Assembly: GCA_964464685.1 (NCBI GenBank)
Contig: CAYXGV010000006.1
Span: 1-34,522, forward strand
Direction of reading: 5' to 3'
Length of the DNA: 34,522 bases
Origin: JABIBU01 sp964464685
GTDB taxonomy: Bacteria > Patescibacteriota > Patescibacteriia > Magasanikbacterales > UBA922
Shown: positions 16,117 through 23,200 of the stretch, piece after piece
Layout of the letters: the number at the start of each line of letters is the position of its first letter
How positions within the stretch are numbered: position 1 is the stretch's first letter
Position numbers and translations under genes: made by a program
The notes under the pieces: model-generated
Told to the model about the DNA's origin: nothing
Seen by the model: only the letters and a program-made list of their open reading frames with translations
The model's database searches: none

Positions 16117-16533
16117 ATGAAAATCTATCAAGTAAGTACATCACCGTTGTCAGGTACAAAATATTCAGAAGTTAATAAACATGCCAGTAATATTTATTCA
16201 AAAATAAAAAAGAAAACAAAAAGACGACCGTATATTAGGTCATCTTACTTCAACAAAGGAAAAATTTTTCTACCCCTCTTTTGGAACCACCTATACGAAA
16301 AAATTAATCATCGAGACAAAACAAGGAGATTAAAATATTTCCCCTGTGCTATTGAACTTATTGAAAACAGTAAATTTGATCCTGAATCAAAAGAAAACGT
16401 GAACAAACAATCAGAAATCCTACATCGTTTTGCTGGTAAAACAAAAGATGGACAACTATTTTTTGTGCAAATTAAAGAAGAAAAGAAGACTGGAGAAAAA
16501 TGGCTAATATCTGTATTCCCAGTTGATAAATAA
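16117..16533 (+). CDS. Conserved small basic protein, possibly of a RelE/barnase-like nuclease fold
   Basis: The product is 138 aa. The start MKIYQVSTSPLSG was chosen because the promoter's predicted start (about 16074) leaves a short leader; the frame is open upstream to 15988, but that part crosses both divergent promoters. It has a basic N-terminal half (TKRRPYIRSSYF, 37-48), then FFN-type hydrophobic segments, FPCAIELIENSKFDPESKEN, and a C-terminal ILHRFAGKTKDGQLFFVQIK ending in VFP. The HRFxGKTKDGxxFxVQIKE ending resembles phage-type small nuclease-toxin domains (PBECR group), an impression from memory rather than a search. No antitoxin gene is adjacent, so a toxin role is unproven. Confidence 0.7.
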   Translation: MKIYQVSTSPLSGTKYSEVNKHASNIYSKIKKKTKRRPYIRSSYFNKGKIFLPLFWNHLYEKINHRDKTRRLKYFPCAIELIENSKFDPESKENVNKQSEILHRFAGKTKDGQLFFVQIKEEKKTGEKWLISVFPVDK

Positions 16534-16554
16534 AAAAAGACATTCCGCCAATTT

Positions 16555-16586
16555 GGGGCTTATAAACCCCGGCCGAAAGCCTTTTT
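16555..16586 (+). terminator. Probable intrinsic terminator
   Basis: GGGG/CCCC (16555-16570) is followed by GGC-CGAAA-GCC and five T. It lies 21 bp after the stop of the gene at 16117-16533. Confidence 0.5.
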
Positions 16587-16648
16587 CTAATTAGAGTATA
16601 TCATACTTAGTAAGATAATGTCAAGTGGAACTGTGGACAAAAAACCGC

Positions 16649-16654
16649 TATAAT
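16649..16654 (+). promoter_or_regulatory. -10 element of the rpiB promoter
   Basis: TATAAT within AAAACCGCTATAATA, the same context as the promoter at 16062-16067. The -35 (TGGAAC, 16626-16631) is poor. The start near 16661 leaves a leader of about 17 nt before ATG 16678. Confidence 0.55.
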
Positions 16655-16677
16655 AACCTTATTATTAACAAAATTTT

Positions 16678-17136
16678 ATGAAAATCAACTTCCCCCTATA
16701 TATCACCTCCGACCATGGTGGCTATCAGCTAAAAAAACGACTGGTACGATATTGCCAAAACGAATTGGAAATTGAAATAGAAGACATGGGTCCGTTCGCA
16801 CATGATGAATTGGACGATTTTCCAGATTTTGTAATACCAACTGCCCAAAAAGCTGTAGAGACCAATGGCCAAGCAATTTTTATTTGTGGTTCTGGCATTG
16901 GTGCTTGTATTTCTGCCAACAAAGTAAAAGGCATGTACGCTGGGCTTGGTTATAATATAGAGGTAGCCGGATTAATGCGCGAACACAACAACACCAACGG
17001 GCTCTGTTTGGCCGGTCGGGTCTTGACCGAAGACCACGCCATGGCAATTGTAAAAAAATGGTTAGAAACAGAATTTAGTGGTATTGAAAAGTATCAAAGA
17101 AGAAATGATAAAATTATTAATCTTGAAAAAGAATAG
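16678..17136 (+). CDS. rpiB: Ribose-5-phosphate isomerase B (RpiB/LacAB family)
   Basis: The 152-aa sugar-phosphate isomerase interconverts ribose 5-phosphate and ribulose 5-phosphate. Family landmarks: ITSDHGGYQLK (9-19), the catalytic-Cys motif FICGSGIGACISANKVKG (68-85), and MREHNNTNGLCLAGRVL (about 100-116) with the usual HNxxN. It sits directly before a ribulose-phosphate epimerase-like gene, so the two may form a small nonoxidative pentose-phosphate module interconverting ribulose-, ribose- and xylulose-5-phosphates. A 101-bp repeat separates them. Confidence 0.95.
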   Translation: MKINFPLYITSDHGGYQLKKRLVRYCQNELEIEIEDMGPFAHDELDDFPDFVIPTAQKAVETNGQAIFICGSGIGACISANKVKGMYAGLGYNIEVAGLMREHNNTNGLCLAGRVLTEDHAMAIVKKWLETEFSGIEKYQRRNDKIINLEKE

Positions 17137-17138
17137 TA

Positions 17139-17239
17139 AATAGATACACGAATTAAACTAATTTAACAAATACAAACGAATTCGTTCTAATCTGTTTAAT
17201 CCCTGCCGGCAGGCAGGCGTTAGATCCGTGTATCTATTA
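17139..17239. repeat. Terminal-inverted-repeat element (copy 2) with a nested GC palindrome
   Basis: The ends AATAGATACACG (17139-17150) and CGTGTATCTATT (17228-17239) match the element at 4488-4594, as does the interior (ACACGAATTA.AC.AATTT). Relative to copy 1 it carries an extra segment of about 25 bp containing CCTGCCGGCAGGCAGG (17202-17217) just before its right end. Confidence 0.82.
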
Positions 17240-17249
17240 AACAAAAAAT

Positions 17250-17924
17250 ATGTCTATTCAAATAATCCCATCAGTCTTAGTAAAATCAGCCGACGAATTC
17301 AAAGCCCAAATTTTTGGTCTAAAAAATTCTGTAAGCACTATTCAGCTAGACATTGCCGATGGTATTTTTGTGCCTGGCACCACTTGGGCTGAACCAGAAT
17401 TTGTAAAAAATAATTGTAATTTAGATATTGAATTACATTTAATGGTAAAAGACCCACTTGAAGAATTAAAAAAATGGACAGAAGTGGAACAAATCAAACG
17501 CGTGTTAATCCATTATGAATCTTTTGCTGGCACAACTGAACAAAAAAATTATTTAATTTTAGACACCATCACTTTTATTGATGAAAATGATTGGCAAGTA
17601 GGTATGGTTTTAAATCCAGAAACCCCTTACGAGATGGTTGAACCTTACTTGGAAAAAATCCAAAGTGTTATGTTTATGGGCGTAACCCCAGGCAAGCAAG
17701 GGCAGGGACTAATTCCAGAGGTTTTGGATAATATAATAAATTTTAATATTGATTATCCTGATATGTTTACAGAAATAGACGGCGCAGTCAATGAAGACAC
17801 CCTGCCAAAAATTATCAAGACAGGAATAAAAGCAATCTGCCCCGGTAGTGCGGTTTTTGGCAATGAAAGAACACCAGAGGAAAATGTGAAGAGGATGGAA
17901 GAGATAATAAAAAAATTAACCTAA
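17250..17924 (+). CDS. Ribulose-phosphate 3-epimerase-like protein
   Basis: The 224-aa TIM barrel resembles ribulose-phosphate 3-epimerase: start IIPSVL, LDIADGIFVPG (33-43), ELHLMVKDP (about 61-69), MGVTPGKQGQ at the VNPGFGGQ position (about 143-152), and EIDGAVN at the phosphate/acid position (about 172-178). The two Asp ligands and the second His are present, but the first His of the canonical H-x-D pair is Gln (IQLD). Reduced or changed metal binding is possible, and the protein may be a divergent paralogue with another substrate. The rpiB neighbour supports the pentose-phosphate role. Confidence 0.82.
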   Translation: MSIQIIPSVLVKSADEFKAQIFGLKNSVSTIQLDIADGIFVPGTTWAEPEFVKNNCNLDIELHLMVKDPLEELKKWTEVEQIKRVLIHYESFAGTTEQKNYLILDTITFIDENDWQVGMVLNPETPYEMVEPYLEKIQSVMFMGVTPGKQGQGLIPEVLDNIINFNIDYPDMFTEIDGAVNEDTLPKIIKTGIKAICPGSAVFGNERTPEENVKRMEEIIKKLT

Positions 17925-17952
17925 TTATACTAACATAAAATCTTATCCCCGT

Positions 17953-18099
17953 GTCCCTCCCCCTATTAGGGGGAGGCTAGCCTGCCTGCCGGTAGGCAGG
18001 GTGGGGGTTACATCGGAGGTATTTACTTTCTTTTACCTAAACCAAAGTTATTAGCTTCGAATAACCCCACCCTAACCCTCCCCTCATAGGGGAGGGGAC
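17953..18099. repeat. GC-rich hairpin repeat with nested palindrome
   Basis: The left arm runs from GTCCCTCCCC (17953) through GTGGGGGTTA; the right arm runs from TAACCCCACCCTAA (18062) to GGGGAGGGGAC (ends 18099). The arms are nearly complementary except that the left one contains an extra 20 bp, CCTGCCTGCCGGTAGGCAGG (17981-18000), a palindrome in its own right. Nothing else is visible between rpe and the reductase gene. Confidence 0.8.
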
Positions 18100-18147
18100 A
18101 AATTTTTTATATTTCAAAATTCATTAAAGATTTAAAATTTTATCGCT

Positions 18148-19113
18148 ATGCCAAATGAAGAAATCCTAGACCTAATCATCATCGGTGCGGCAGCCGCTGG
18201 CTCAGCTGCTGCCATCTATGCTGCTCGTCGAAATTTAAACTTTGTAATTGTCACCAAAGATATCGGCGGAGAAGTAGCTTTGTCAGGCGATGTCCAAAAC
18301 TGGCCAGGAATAATAAAAACAACCGGTTTCCAACTGGCACAAGATTTTAAAAAACACCTTGACTCTTATCAAGTAAAAATTGAAGAAGGCTGGGAAGTAA
18401 AATCTATTAATCAAAAAAATAATATTCAAATAATCCAAGCAAAAAATTCCGTTGGTGAAAAAAAAGAATACAAAACTAAAACTATTATCATTACTTCTGG
18501 CATTCATCCAAGAAGTTTAAATATTCCCGGGGAAAAAGAATTTAGAGGTAAAGGTGTGACATATTGCACAGTCTGCGATGGCCCCTTATTTAAAAATAAA
18601 ATTACTGTCACTGTCGGTGCTGGCAACGCTGCCTTGGAATCAGCTTTGATGATGGCTGGAATTGCTGAGAAAGTTTATTTAATTACCAAATATTCTGATA
18701 CCAGAGAAAATAATGGCGGTTTTCCTCGGGGTGAAAATATTTTGATTGATAAAATAAAAAAATTAAATAATGTAGAAATAATTTATAATGCCAACAGTCA
18801 AGAAATTATTGGCAAAGATATGGTTAGTGGTTTGAAATATCAAGATTTAGAAAATAATGAGACCAAGGAAATTGCTGTTAACGGCATTATGGTACATATT
18901 GGCATGATACCAAATTCTAGCTTTGTTGATTGTGTGACAAAAAACCCAGTTGGCGAAATTGAAATTGATCTAAAATGTAAAACTAATTGCCCAGGTATTT
19001 TTGCTGCTGGCGATGTCACCAATGTTCCCTACAAACAAATCGCCATCGCCGCCGGCCAAGGCGTCACCTCCGCCTTATCGGCCATTGAATATATTAATAA
19101 GTGGGAAAAGTAA
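18148..19113 (+). CDS. Thioredoxin reductase-like FAD disulfide oxidoreductase
   Basis: The 321-aa flavoprotein has an N-terminal FAD motif IIIGAAAAGSAAAIYAARR (10-28), in which the middle Gly of GxGxxG is Ala. Then come the redox pair CTVC (Cys140, Cys143), a nucleotide motif VGAGNAALESA (about 156-166) and the FAD-closing GIFAAGDVTNVPYKQIAIA. Layout and length match low-molecular-weight thioredoxin reductases, which pass electrons to thioredoxin. The HRRxxxR segment that grips the NADPH 2'-phosphate is not seen (LITKYSDTR stands there), so NADH or another donor is possible. A terminator at 19169-19193 follows. Confidence 0.9.
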   Translation: MPNEEILDLIIIGAAAAGSAAAIYAARRNLNFVIVTKDIGGEVALSGDVQNWPGIIKTTGFQLAQDFKKHLDSYQVKIEEGWEVKSINQKNNIQIIQAKNSVGEKKEYKTKTIIITSGIHPRSLNIPGEKEFRGKGVTYCTVCDGPLFKNKITVTVGAGNAALESALMMAGIAEKVYLITKYSDTRENNGGFPRGENILIDKIKKLNNVEIIYNANSQEIIGKDMVSGLKYQDLENNETKEIAVNGIMVHIGMIPNSSFVDCVTKNPVGEIEIDLKCKTNCPGIFAAGDVTNVPYKQIAIAAGQGVTSALSAIEYINKWEK

Positions 19114-19121
19114 TTGCACAA

Positions 19122-19151
19122 TGTCATCCCGACCGCAGTGAAGGGATCACT
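19122..19151 (+). repeat. Short dispersed-repeat fragment
   Basis: TGTCATCCCGACCGCAGTGA and the following AGGGATCACT resemble a repeat family seen in intergenic regions of many bacterial genomes. It is identified from memory only. Confidence 0.45.
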
Positions 19152-19168
19152 TTCATTCACGCCAAACT

Positions 19169-19193
19169 GACGGATTAAACATCCGTCTTTTTT
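19169..19193 (+). terminator. Intrinsic terminator after the reductase gene
   Basis: GACGGAT/ATCCGTC with a 5-nt loop followed by six T. Confidence 0.85.
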
Positions 19194-19245
19194 CTTCACT
19201 AGTTTTTTGATTGAAAAAATGTTATAATTGTATTGTAAAAAAACC

Positions 19246-19373
19246 TGTCATTGCGAGGAGGAGTTCGCACGACGACGAAGCAATCCCATACTTTAATACA
19301 ATAACTTATGTTTTAAAGACTGGGATTGCCACGCGACAAGTCTTCTTTCAGAGACTTGCCACTCGCAATGACA
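19246..19373. repeat. MITE-like element with 12-bp terminal inverted repeats
   Basis: The perfect ends TGTCATTGCGAG (19246-19257) and CTCGCAATGACA (19362-19373) bound a 128-bp gene-less interior (GACGACGAAGCAATCCCA, then TGGGATTGCCACGCGAC). This is a widespread bacterial intergenic repeat type. Read through, it encodes the often mis-annotated peptide ARRSSHDDEA, which explains the false N-terminal extension of the next gene. Confidence 0.85.
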
Positions 19374-19390
19374 CAATAACCAAAAATTCT

Positions 19391-19699
19391 ATGCTTCTCC
19401 AAAACTTTCTACCAAACCTATCAACCGATATTAGTACCATAATTATCCACACCATTGCCATCATCGGAATTATTTTACTTATCTATGCCGTATTTCTTGA
19501 AACAGAAAAACGTCAGGATGTGATTTTTATAATTTCTGGCCTCTGTCTTTTTATTTATGCACTTTTTATAAATAACCTTATCTTCATCATCGCCACCGCC
19601 GGCCTAACCTTGGCTTCACTTGTAGAATTCATTGAAATATTATTAGGAATACACAGAGACACTAAATATAATCTAAAACAACTCATTCGTAAAAAATAA
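19391..19699 (+). CDS. Small three-helix membrane protein, unknown function
   Basis: The 102-aa product has hydrophobic segments near residues 16-36, 45-62 and 65-85, and a basic C-terminus (LKQLIRKK). I do not recognise a family. The frame continues upstream to 19211, but that extension lies wholly in the MITE-like repeat, so Met at 19391 is the believable start. It is flanked by repeats on both sides and has no clear promoter. Confidence 0.6.
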   Translation: MLLQNFLPNLSTDISTIIIHTIAIIGIILLIYAVFLETEKRQDVIFIISGLCLFIYALFINNLIFIIATAGLTLASLVEFIEILLGIHRDTKYNLKQLIRKK

Positions 19700-19811
19700 A
19701 CATTCAAATTGCGAATCTGTTCGAATTTACGAATTTCGAAATATATATTCGTAAAAAGTAAATTTTACAAACTTTATAACTTTATAAACTTTATAAACTT
19801 TTAACTCTTTT

Positions 19812-20780
19812 ATGTTCAACCTAATAACAATCGGCGACGCAACGATTGATAACATTATTATCATTGACGAGGCTCAAGTAAAATGTGATTTGAAAAAAGA
19901 CACTCGTCTGTTGTGTTTAAATTACGCTGAAAAAATTCCAATTAAACACTCAGCCCAATCAATTGGCGGTAATGCTACTAATATTGCCGTGGGGTGTAAA
20001 AAACTTGGTGCCGATGTTGGAATTATTACTGAATTAGGTGATGATATCAACGGCTTTATGATTAAGCATGAATTGGAAATAAAAAAAATCAACACTGTTG
20101 GTATTAAAATGATAAAAGGCGCTGAAACGCGTTATTCAGTAATTTTAAATTACCGGGGTGAAAGAACTATTTTATCTCATTATTCCGACCGCCAATATAC
20201 TTTGCCAAAAATACCAAAAACCCAATGGCTTTACTACACTTCACTGGGAAAATCTTTTGAAAAATTACAAAAACAATTATTAAAATACATATTTAAAAAT
20301 CCCGAAACTAAATTGGCTTTAAATCCTGGTTCATATCAAATGAAGGAAGGTTTATTAGCCATTAAAAAAATATTACCCCATGTAAATTTACTTTTTGTAA
20401 ACCGCCAAGAAGCCGAAAAACTGGTTGGGAAGAAAAAAACCACCTCGGCCTTGATAACCGCCTTATTGAAAAATGGTGTACGACAAGTAGTAATGACCGA
20501 TGGCGAAAAGGGCTCGTTTGCCACCGATGGAAAAGATATATATTTTATGAAATCATATCCAATCAAAGCCAAAGCCAAAACCGGCGCTGGCGATGCCTAT
20601 GCTAGTGGCTTTTTATCAGCTCTGCTTCACCAAAAAAATCCTACCGAGGCAATGCGCTGGGGTACAGCCAATGCTAGTGGAGTAATTAGAGAAATTGGTG
20701 CCCAAAAAGGCCTTTTGAACCAAAAACAAATTCTTCAAACTATCAAAAGATATCCACTAATCAAACCAATAAAAATATAG
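19812..20780 (+). CDS. PfkB-family carbohydrate/nucleoside kinase
   Basis: The 322-aa ribokinase-fold enzyme has the sugar-binding signature GGNATNIAVG (52-61), the lid strand region (about 95-130), and the C-terminal ATP/anion-hole motif KTGAGDAYASGF (256-267) with catalytic Asp261. It phosphorylates a sugar or nucleoside hydroxyl with ATP. The specific substrate (ribose, fructose, adenosine or other) cannot be told from sequence by eye. It lies alone between two promoter-proximal AT-rich tracts; the 19765-19802 leader contains tandem AAACTTTAT words. Confidence 0.9.
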   Translation: MFNLITIGDATIDNIIIIDEAQVKCDLKKDTRLLCLNYAEKIPIKHSAQSIGGNATNIAVGCKKLGADVGIITELGDDINGFMIKHELEIKKINTVGIKMIKGAETRYSVILNYRGERTILSHYSDRQYTLPKIPKTQWLYYTSLGKSFEKLQKQLLKYIFKNPETKLALNPGSYQMKEGLLAIKKILPHVNLLFVNRQEAEKLVGKKKTTSALITALLKNGVRQVVMTDGEKGSFATDGKDIYFMKSYPIKAKAKTGAGDAYASGFLSALLHQKNPTEAMRWGTANASGVIREIGAQKGLLNQKQILQTIKRYPLIKPIKI

Positions 20781-20788
20781 CCGTTTCA

Positions 20789-20817
20789 TTGACAATTATA
20801 AACTTTAGAGTTATAAT
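20789..20817 (+). promoter_or_regulatory. Consensus promoter upstream of the gene at 20844
   Basis: TTGACA (20789-20794), 17-bp spacer, TATAAT (20812-20817): perfect consensus, with the start near 20824 and a 20-nt leader. It probably also serves the RimK-like gene downstream. Confidence 0.88.
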
Positions 20818-20843
20818 CGTCTTTCCAAATAAATAATCTCTCT

Positions 20844-21578
20844 ATGCAAGAAACGAGCTATGGTAAAAAATTAGTGGGTAATTCCCATTTTGTTATTATT
20901 GCTCCTCACGCTGCTGGCGATGATTTAAAAACTGGAGTGATTGCTCGCCGTTTGGCCAAAAAACTAAACGGATTTTTGGTAATAAATAACAAATTTATCA
21001 AACCAGAAAACAATCGAGCCAATGAGAAAAGTGACTGGGTGGAAGATTTCAATAAACTTCGCTGGAGTTATAAACACAAACGCTATTTGTGGAAAAGAAA
21101 AAAACCTGAGATGAAAGAATTTTTTAAAGATATAGATAATTTTTGTAAACAAGCCGAGCAATTTGATAATGAAAACAAAGCCATCGCACTATATATTCAC
21201 GGGATTAAATCAGAAAAAATTGGTATTGATATTGGTGCTGGTTTGAAAAAGCACAATGACAGTCAAAACAAAGTTTTTGGCACAAAAAAACATCGCGAGG
21301 TAAAAGACAATACTGGCAAAGTGACAGTAAAAATTGGTACTCTAAAAAAAATAAAAAAACAATTAGCCGATAAATTTGAAAAAGATTTTGGATTAAATAT
21401 TTCGGTTGGTAATCACTACTCTGGTTGGAGCAAACAATCCGCCATCCAATTTCACAAACTAGAAGGTCGCGACGACTATGCCCTCCAACTTGAAATCAGC
21501 CACCTCTTCCGCCAAGACAAAGATAAAATAAATTACATTGTAAGTCTGCTGACAGAGACACTCAGAGAGAACTTTTAA
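20844..21578 (+). CDS. N-formylglutamate amidohydrolase-like hydrolase
   Basis: The product is 244 aa. An N-terminal FVIIAPHAAGDDLKTGVIAR (16-35) resembles the metal-binding start (PHxGxD) of N-formylglutamate amidohydrolases and related zinc hydrolases. A central IALYIHGIK and a C-terminal YALQLEISHLFR (about 213-224) match the QLEIS/R strand of that family. The family cleaves amide bonds to acidic amino acids; the natural substrate here is unknown. It lies upstream of a RimK-like ligase, separated only by the GxxExxY element, so opposed addition and removal of glutamyl-type groups is an attractive inference. Its stop codon lies within the left repeat of that element. Confidence 0.62.
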   Translation: MQETSYGKKLVGNSHFVIIAPHAAGDDLKTGVIARRLAKKLNGFLVINNKFIKPENNRANEKSDWVEDFNKLRWSYKHKRYLWKRKKPEMKEFFKDIDNFCKQAEQFDNENKAIALYIHGIKSEKIGIDIGAGLKKHNDSQNKVFGTKKHREVKDNTGKVTVKIGTLKKIKKQLADKFEKDFGLNISVGNHYSGWSKQSAIQFHKLEGRDDYALQLEISHLFRQDKDKINYIVSLLTETLRENF

Positions 21579-22096
21579 TAAAAGATACTAATATACAAAT
21601 TGTACTAATTATACTAATGGTATACTAATACTTTTTAAAGAAATTAAATATGTATAAAGGAGGGGAATTAATGTATCCAGAATTATCTTATGTGTTAAAC
21701 GGTATATTGTTTGCAGTCCATAATGAAGTTGGATTGTATGGCAGAAAAAAACAATACGGTGATTTGATTGAAATAAAATTAAAAGAAAGTAATTTAAGTT
21801 ATGTAAGAGAATGTAGAATTAGCGACACAGGTAATATTGTTGATTTTATAATTGATAATAAAATAGTTCTAGAGTTAAAAACAAAAAGAATTTTAACTAA
21901 AGATGATTATGAGCAGACTCAAAGATATTTACAACAAACTCAATTAAAATTAGGCATTTTAGTAAATTTTAGAAATAAATATATAAAACCATCTAGAATA
22001 GTAAAAATAGACACGATAAATAAAAATAGATTTATTTAACATTAGTATTTATTAGTATCATTAGTACAATTTGTATATTGGTATCTTTAATATTAA
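21575..22096. mobile_element. 520-bp inverted-repeat element carrying a GxxExxY gene
   Basis: Left repeat 21575-21631 and right repeat about 22040-22096 are inverted and align over about 50 bp with few mismatches; the 20 bp AATATACAAATTGTACTAAT is identical in both. The only gene between them is the GxxExxY protein, whose stop touches the right repeat. The left end overlaps the stop of the preceding gene. A gene-less relative lies at 23937-24091. No transposase is seen, so if mobile it may depend on the nuclease-like protein or act in trans. The element as such is not one I recognise. Confidence 0.7.
21671..22039 (+). CDS. GxxExxY protein (PD-(D/E)XK nuclease-like)
   Basis: The 122-aa protein is of the GxxExxY family, judged from the VHNEVG start region, NIVDFIIDNKIVLELKTK (about 57-74) with an Asp then Glu-x-Lys typical of PD-(D/E)XK nucleases, and RYLQQTQLKLGILVNFRNKYIK near the end. 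The name-giving Glu is not conserved (GLYGRKKQY, 22-30), so it is a divergent member. Met 21671 is preferred over 21650 because GGAGGGG (21659-21665) lies 5 nt before it, a Shine-Dalgarno that most genes here lack. The function of the family is not established; here it is the sole gene of an inverted-repeat element. Confidence 0.88.
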   Translation: MYPELSYVLNGILFAVHNEVGLYGRKKQYGDLIEIKLKESNLSYVRECRISDTGNIVDFIIDNKIVLELKTKRILTKDDYEQTQRYLQQTQLKLGILVNFRNKYIKPSRIVKIDTINKNRFI

Positions 22097-22129
22097 TCAT
22101 AACATCAAAAATAATCATTACCTCCTCCT

Positions 22130-23071
22130 ATGAAAATACACACCCTAATCTACACCCCACTAGAACACCTGGGACCAGCCACACAAAAAGATATTGAATT
22201 ACTCTCAGAGGCTGCCAAAAAATATGGTCATGAGTTAGAAGTTATTTCTGCTCAAGATTGTCAATTAAAATTTGATAAAAAACCAGAGGTTTTGATAAAA
22301 AATAAAAAACCAAAAGATATAAATGTGCTTTTGGTTAGAGCTAACTTTTTAAGTGGCAGTTTGGATTTTCACAGTGGACTGATAAAACAATTTGAGCTGA
22401 TGAAAATTCCTATTATCAACAAACATCTACCAGTTTTACGCGCCAAAAACAAACAACGAAGTTTACAAACTCTTAGCCGTTATGGAATTCCAATTCCCAA
22501 AACCTATATCCTACGTTCCCCTGAATATGTTGATGAAGCGGTCAAAGATATTGGTTCATACCCGGTAATAATCAAAACCCTAGCAGGTTCCCACGGACAA
22601 GGCGTTTCAATCGTAGAAAGTGCTCGCGGACTAAAATCTTTAGTCGGCATGATGGTCAACAATCGTGAAGCCGCCCCTTTAATTATTCAAGAATATATCA
22701 AAGAATCCAAAGGCAAAGATGTGCGGGTATTTATATTGGGAAAAAGAATTATCGGCGCAATGGAAAGAATTGCAACAAAAAGAGGCGAATTTAGATCCAA
22801 CTTTCATTTGGGTGGCCGAGTCCGCGTCGCTGAAATGAGTCGCAAAGAAAAAGATGTTGCTTTTGCTGCGGTAAAAGCATTTGGGCTTAATATGGCTGGT
22901 GTAGATATTTTACGAACTAAAACTGGTCCCAAAGTTTTGGAAGTAAATGCCAATCCGGGATTAGAAGGTATTACTTTGGCAACCGGCAGAGATATTGCCG
23001 GAGAAATAATAAAATTCACCGTAAAAAAAGCTAGGCAATATCAGAGAAGAAAAGAAAATGGAAAGAGATAA
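22130..23071 (+). CDS. RimK-like ATP-grasp ligase
   Basis: The 313-aa protein has an N-terminal domain (1-100) and an ATP-grasp domain with the Gly-rich loop AGSHGQGVS (152-160), the QEYI hinge (187-190), DVRVFILG (197-204) and the metal site VLEVNANPGLEG (269-280, Glu271, Asn273). RimK and its relatives add glutamate to the C-terminus of ribosomal protein S6 or to small substrates, using ATP. The exact acceptor is unknown. It lies just after the GxxExxY element and ends at a strong terminator; its likely operon partner is the amidohydrolase-like gene at 20844. Confidence 0.9.
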   Translation: MKIHTLIYTPLEHLGPATQKDIELLSEAAKKYGHELEVISAQDCQLKFDKKPEVLIKNKKPKDINVLLVRANFLSGSLDFHSGLIKQFELMKIPIINKHLPVLRAKNKQRSLQTLSRYGIPIPKTYILRSPEYVDEAVKDIGSYPVIIKTLAGSHGQGVSIVESARGLKSLVGMMVNNREAAPLIIQEYIKESKGKDVRVFILGKRIIGAMERIATKRGEFRSNFHLGGRVRVAEMSRKEKDVAFAAVKAFGLNMAGVDILRTKTGPKVLEVNANPGLEGITLATGRDIAGEIIKFTVKKARQYQRRKENGKR

Positions 23072-23083
23072 AAATAATAAAAC

Positions 23084-23117
23084 AAAAAACTCCGAGAATA
23101 AATCTCGGAGTTTTTTT
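23084..23117 (+). terminator. Intrinsic terminator after the RimK-like gene
   Basis: ACTCCGAGA/TCTCGGAGT (9-bp stem, 5-nt loop) followed by seven T. Confidence 0.92.
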
Positions 23118-23119
23118 AT

Positions 23120-23151
23120 CCTCTATTTTTCCACTTCATGAAAAATAGAGG
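23120..23151. repeat. Perfect 11-bp inverted repeat
   Basis: CCTCTATTTTT and AAAAATAGAGG surround a 10-nt loop. It lies 3 bp beyond the terminator's T-tract. It may be a second terminator or part of the repeat cluster filling 23072-23412. Confidence 0.65.
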
Positions 23152-23200
23152 GGTGATCTATACCCCATTTAATCAGGAAGAGGGTCTGCCTCCCCACGCA

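Noticed and set aside
19211..19390. N-terminal extension of the membrane protein gene (contains VIARRSSHDDEAI)
   Set aside because: It is the translation of a common MITE-like repeat, not protein sequence under selection.
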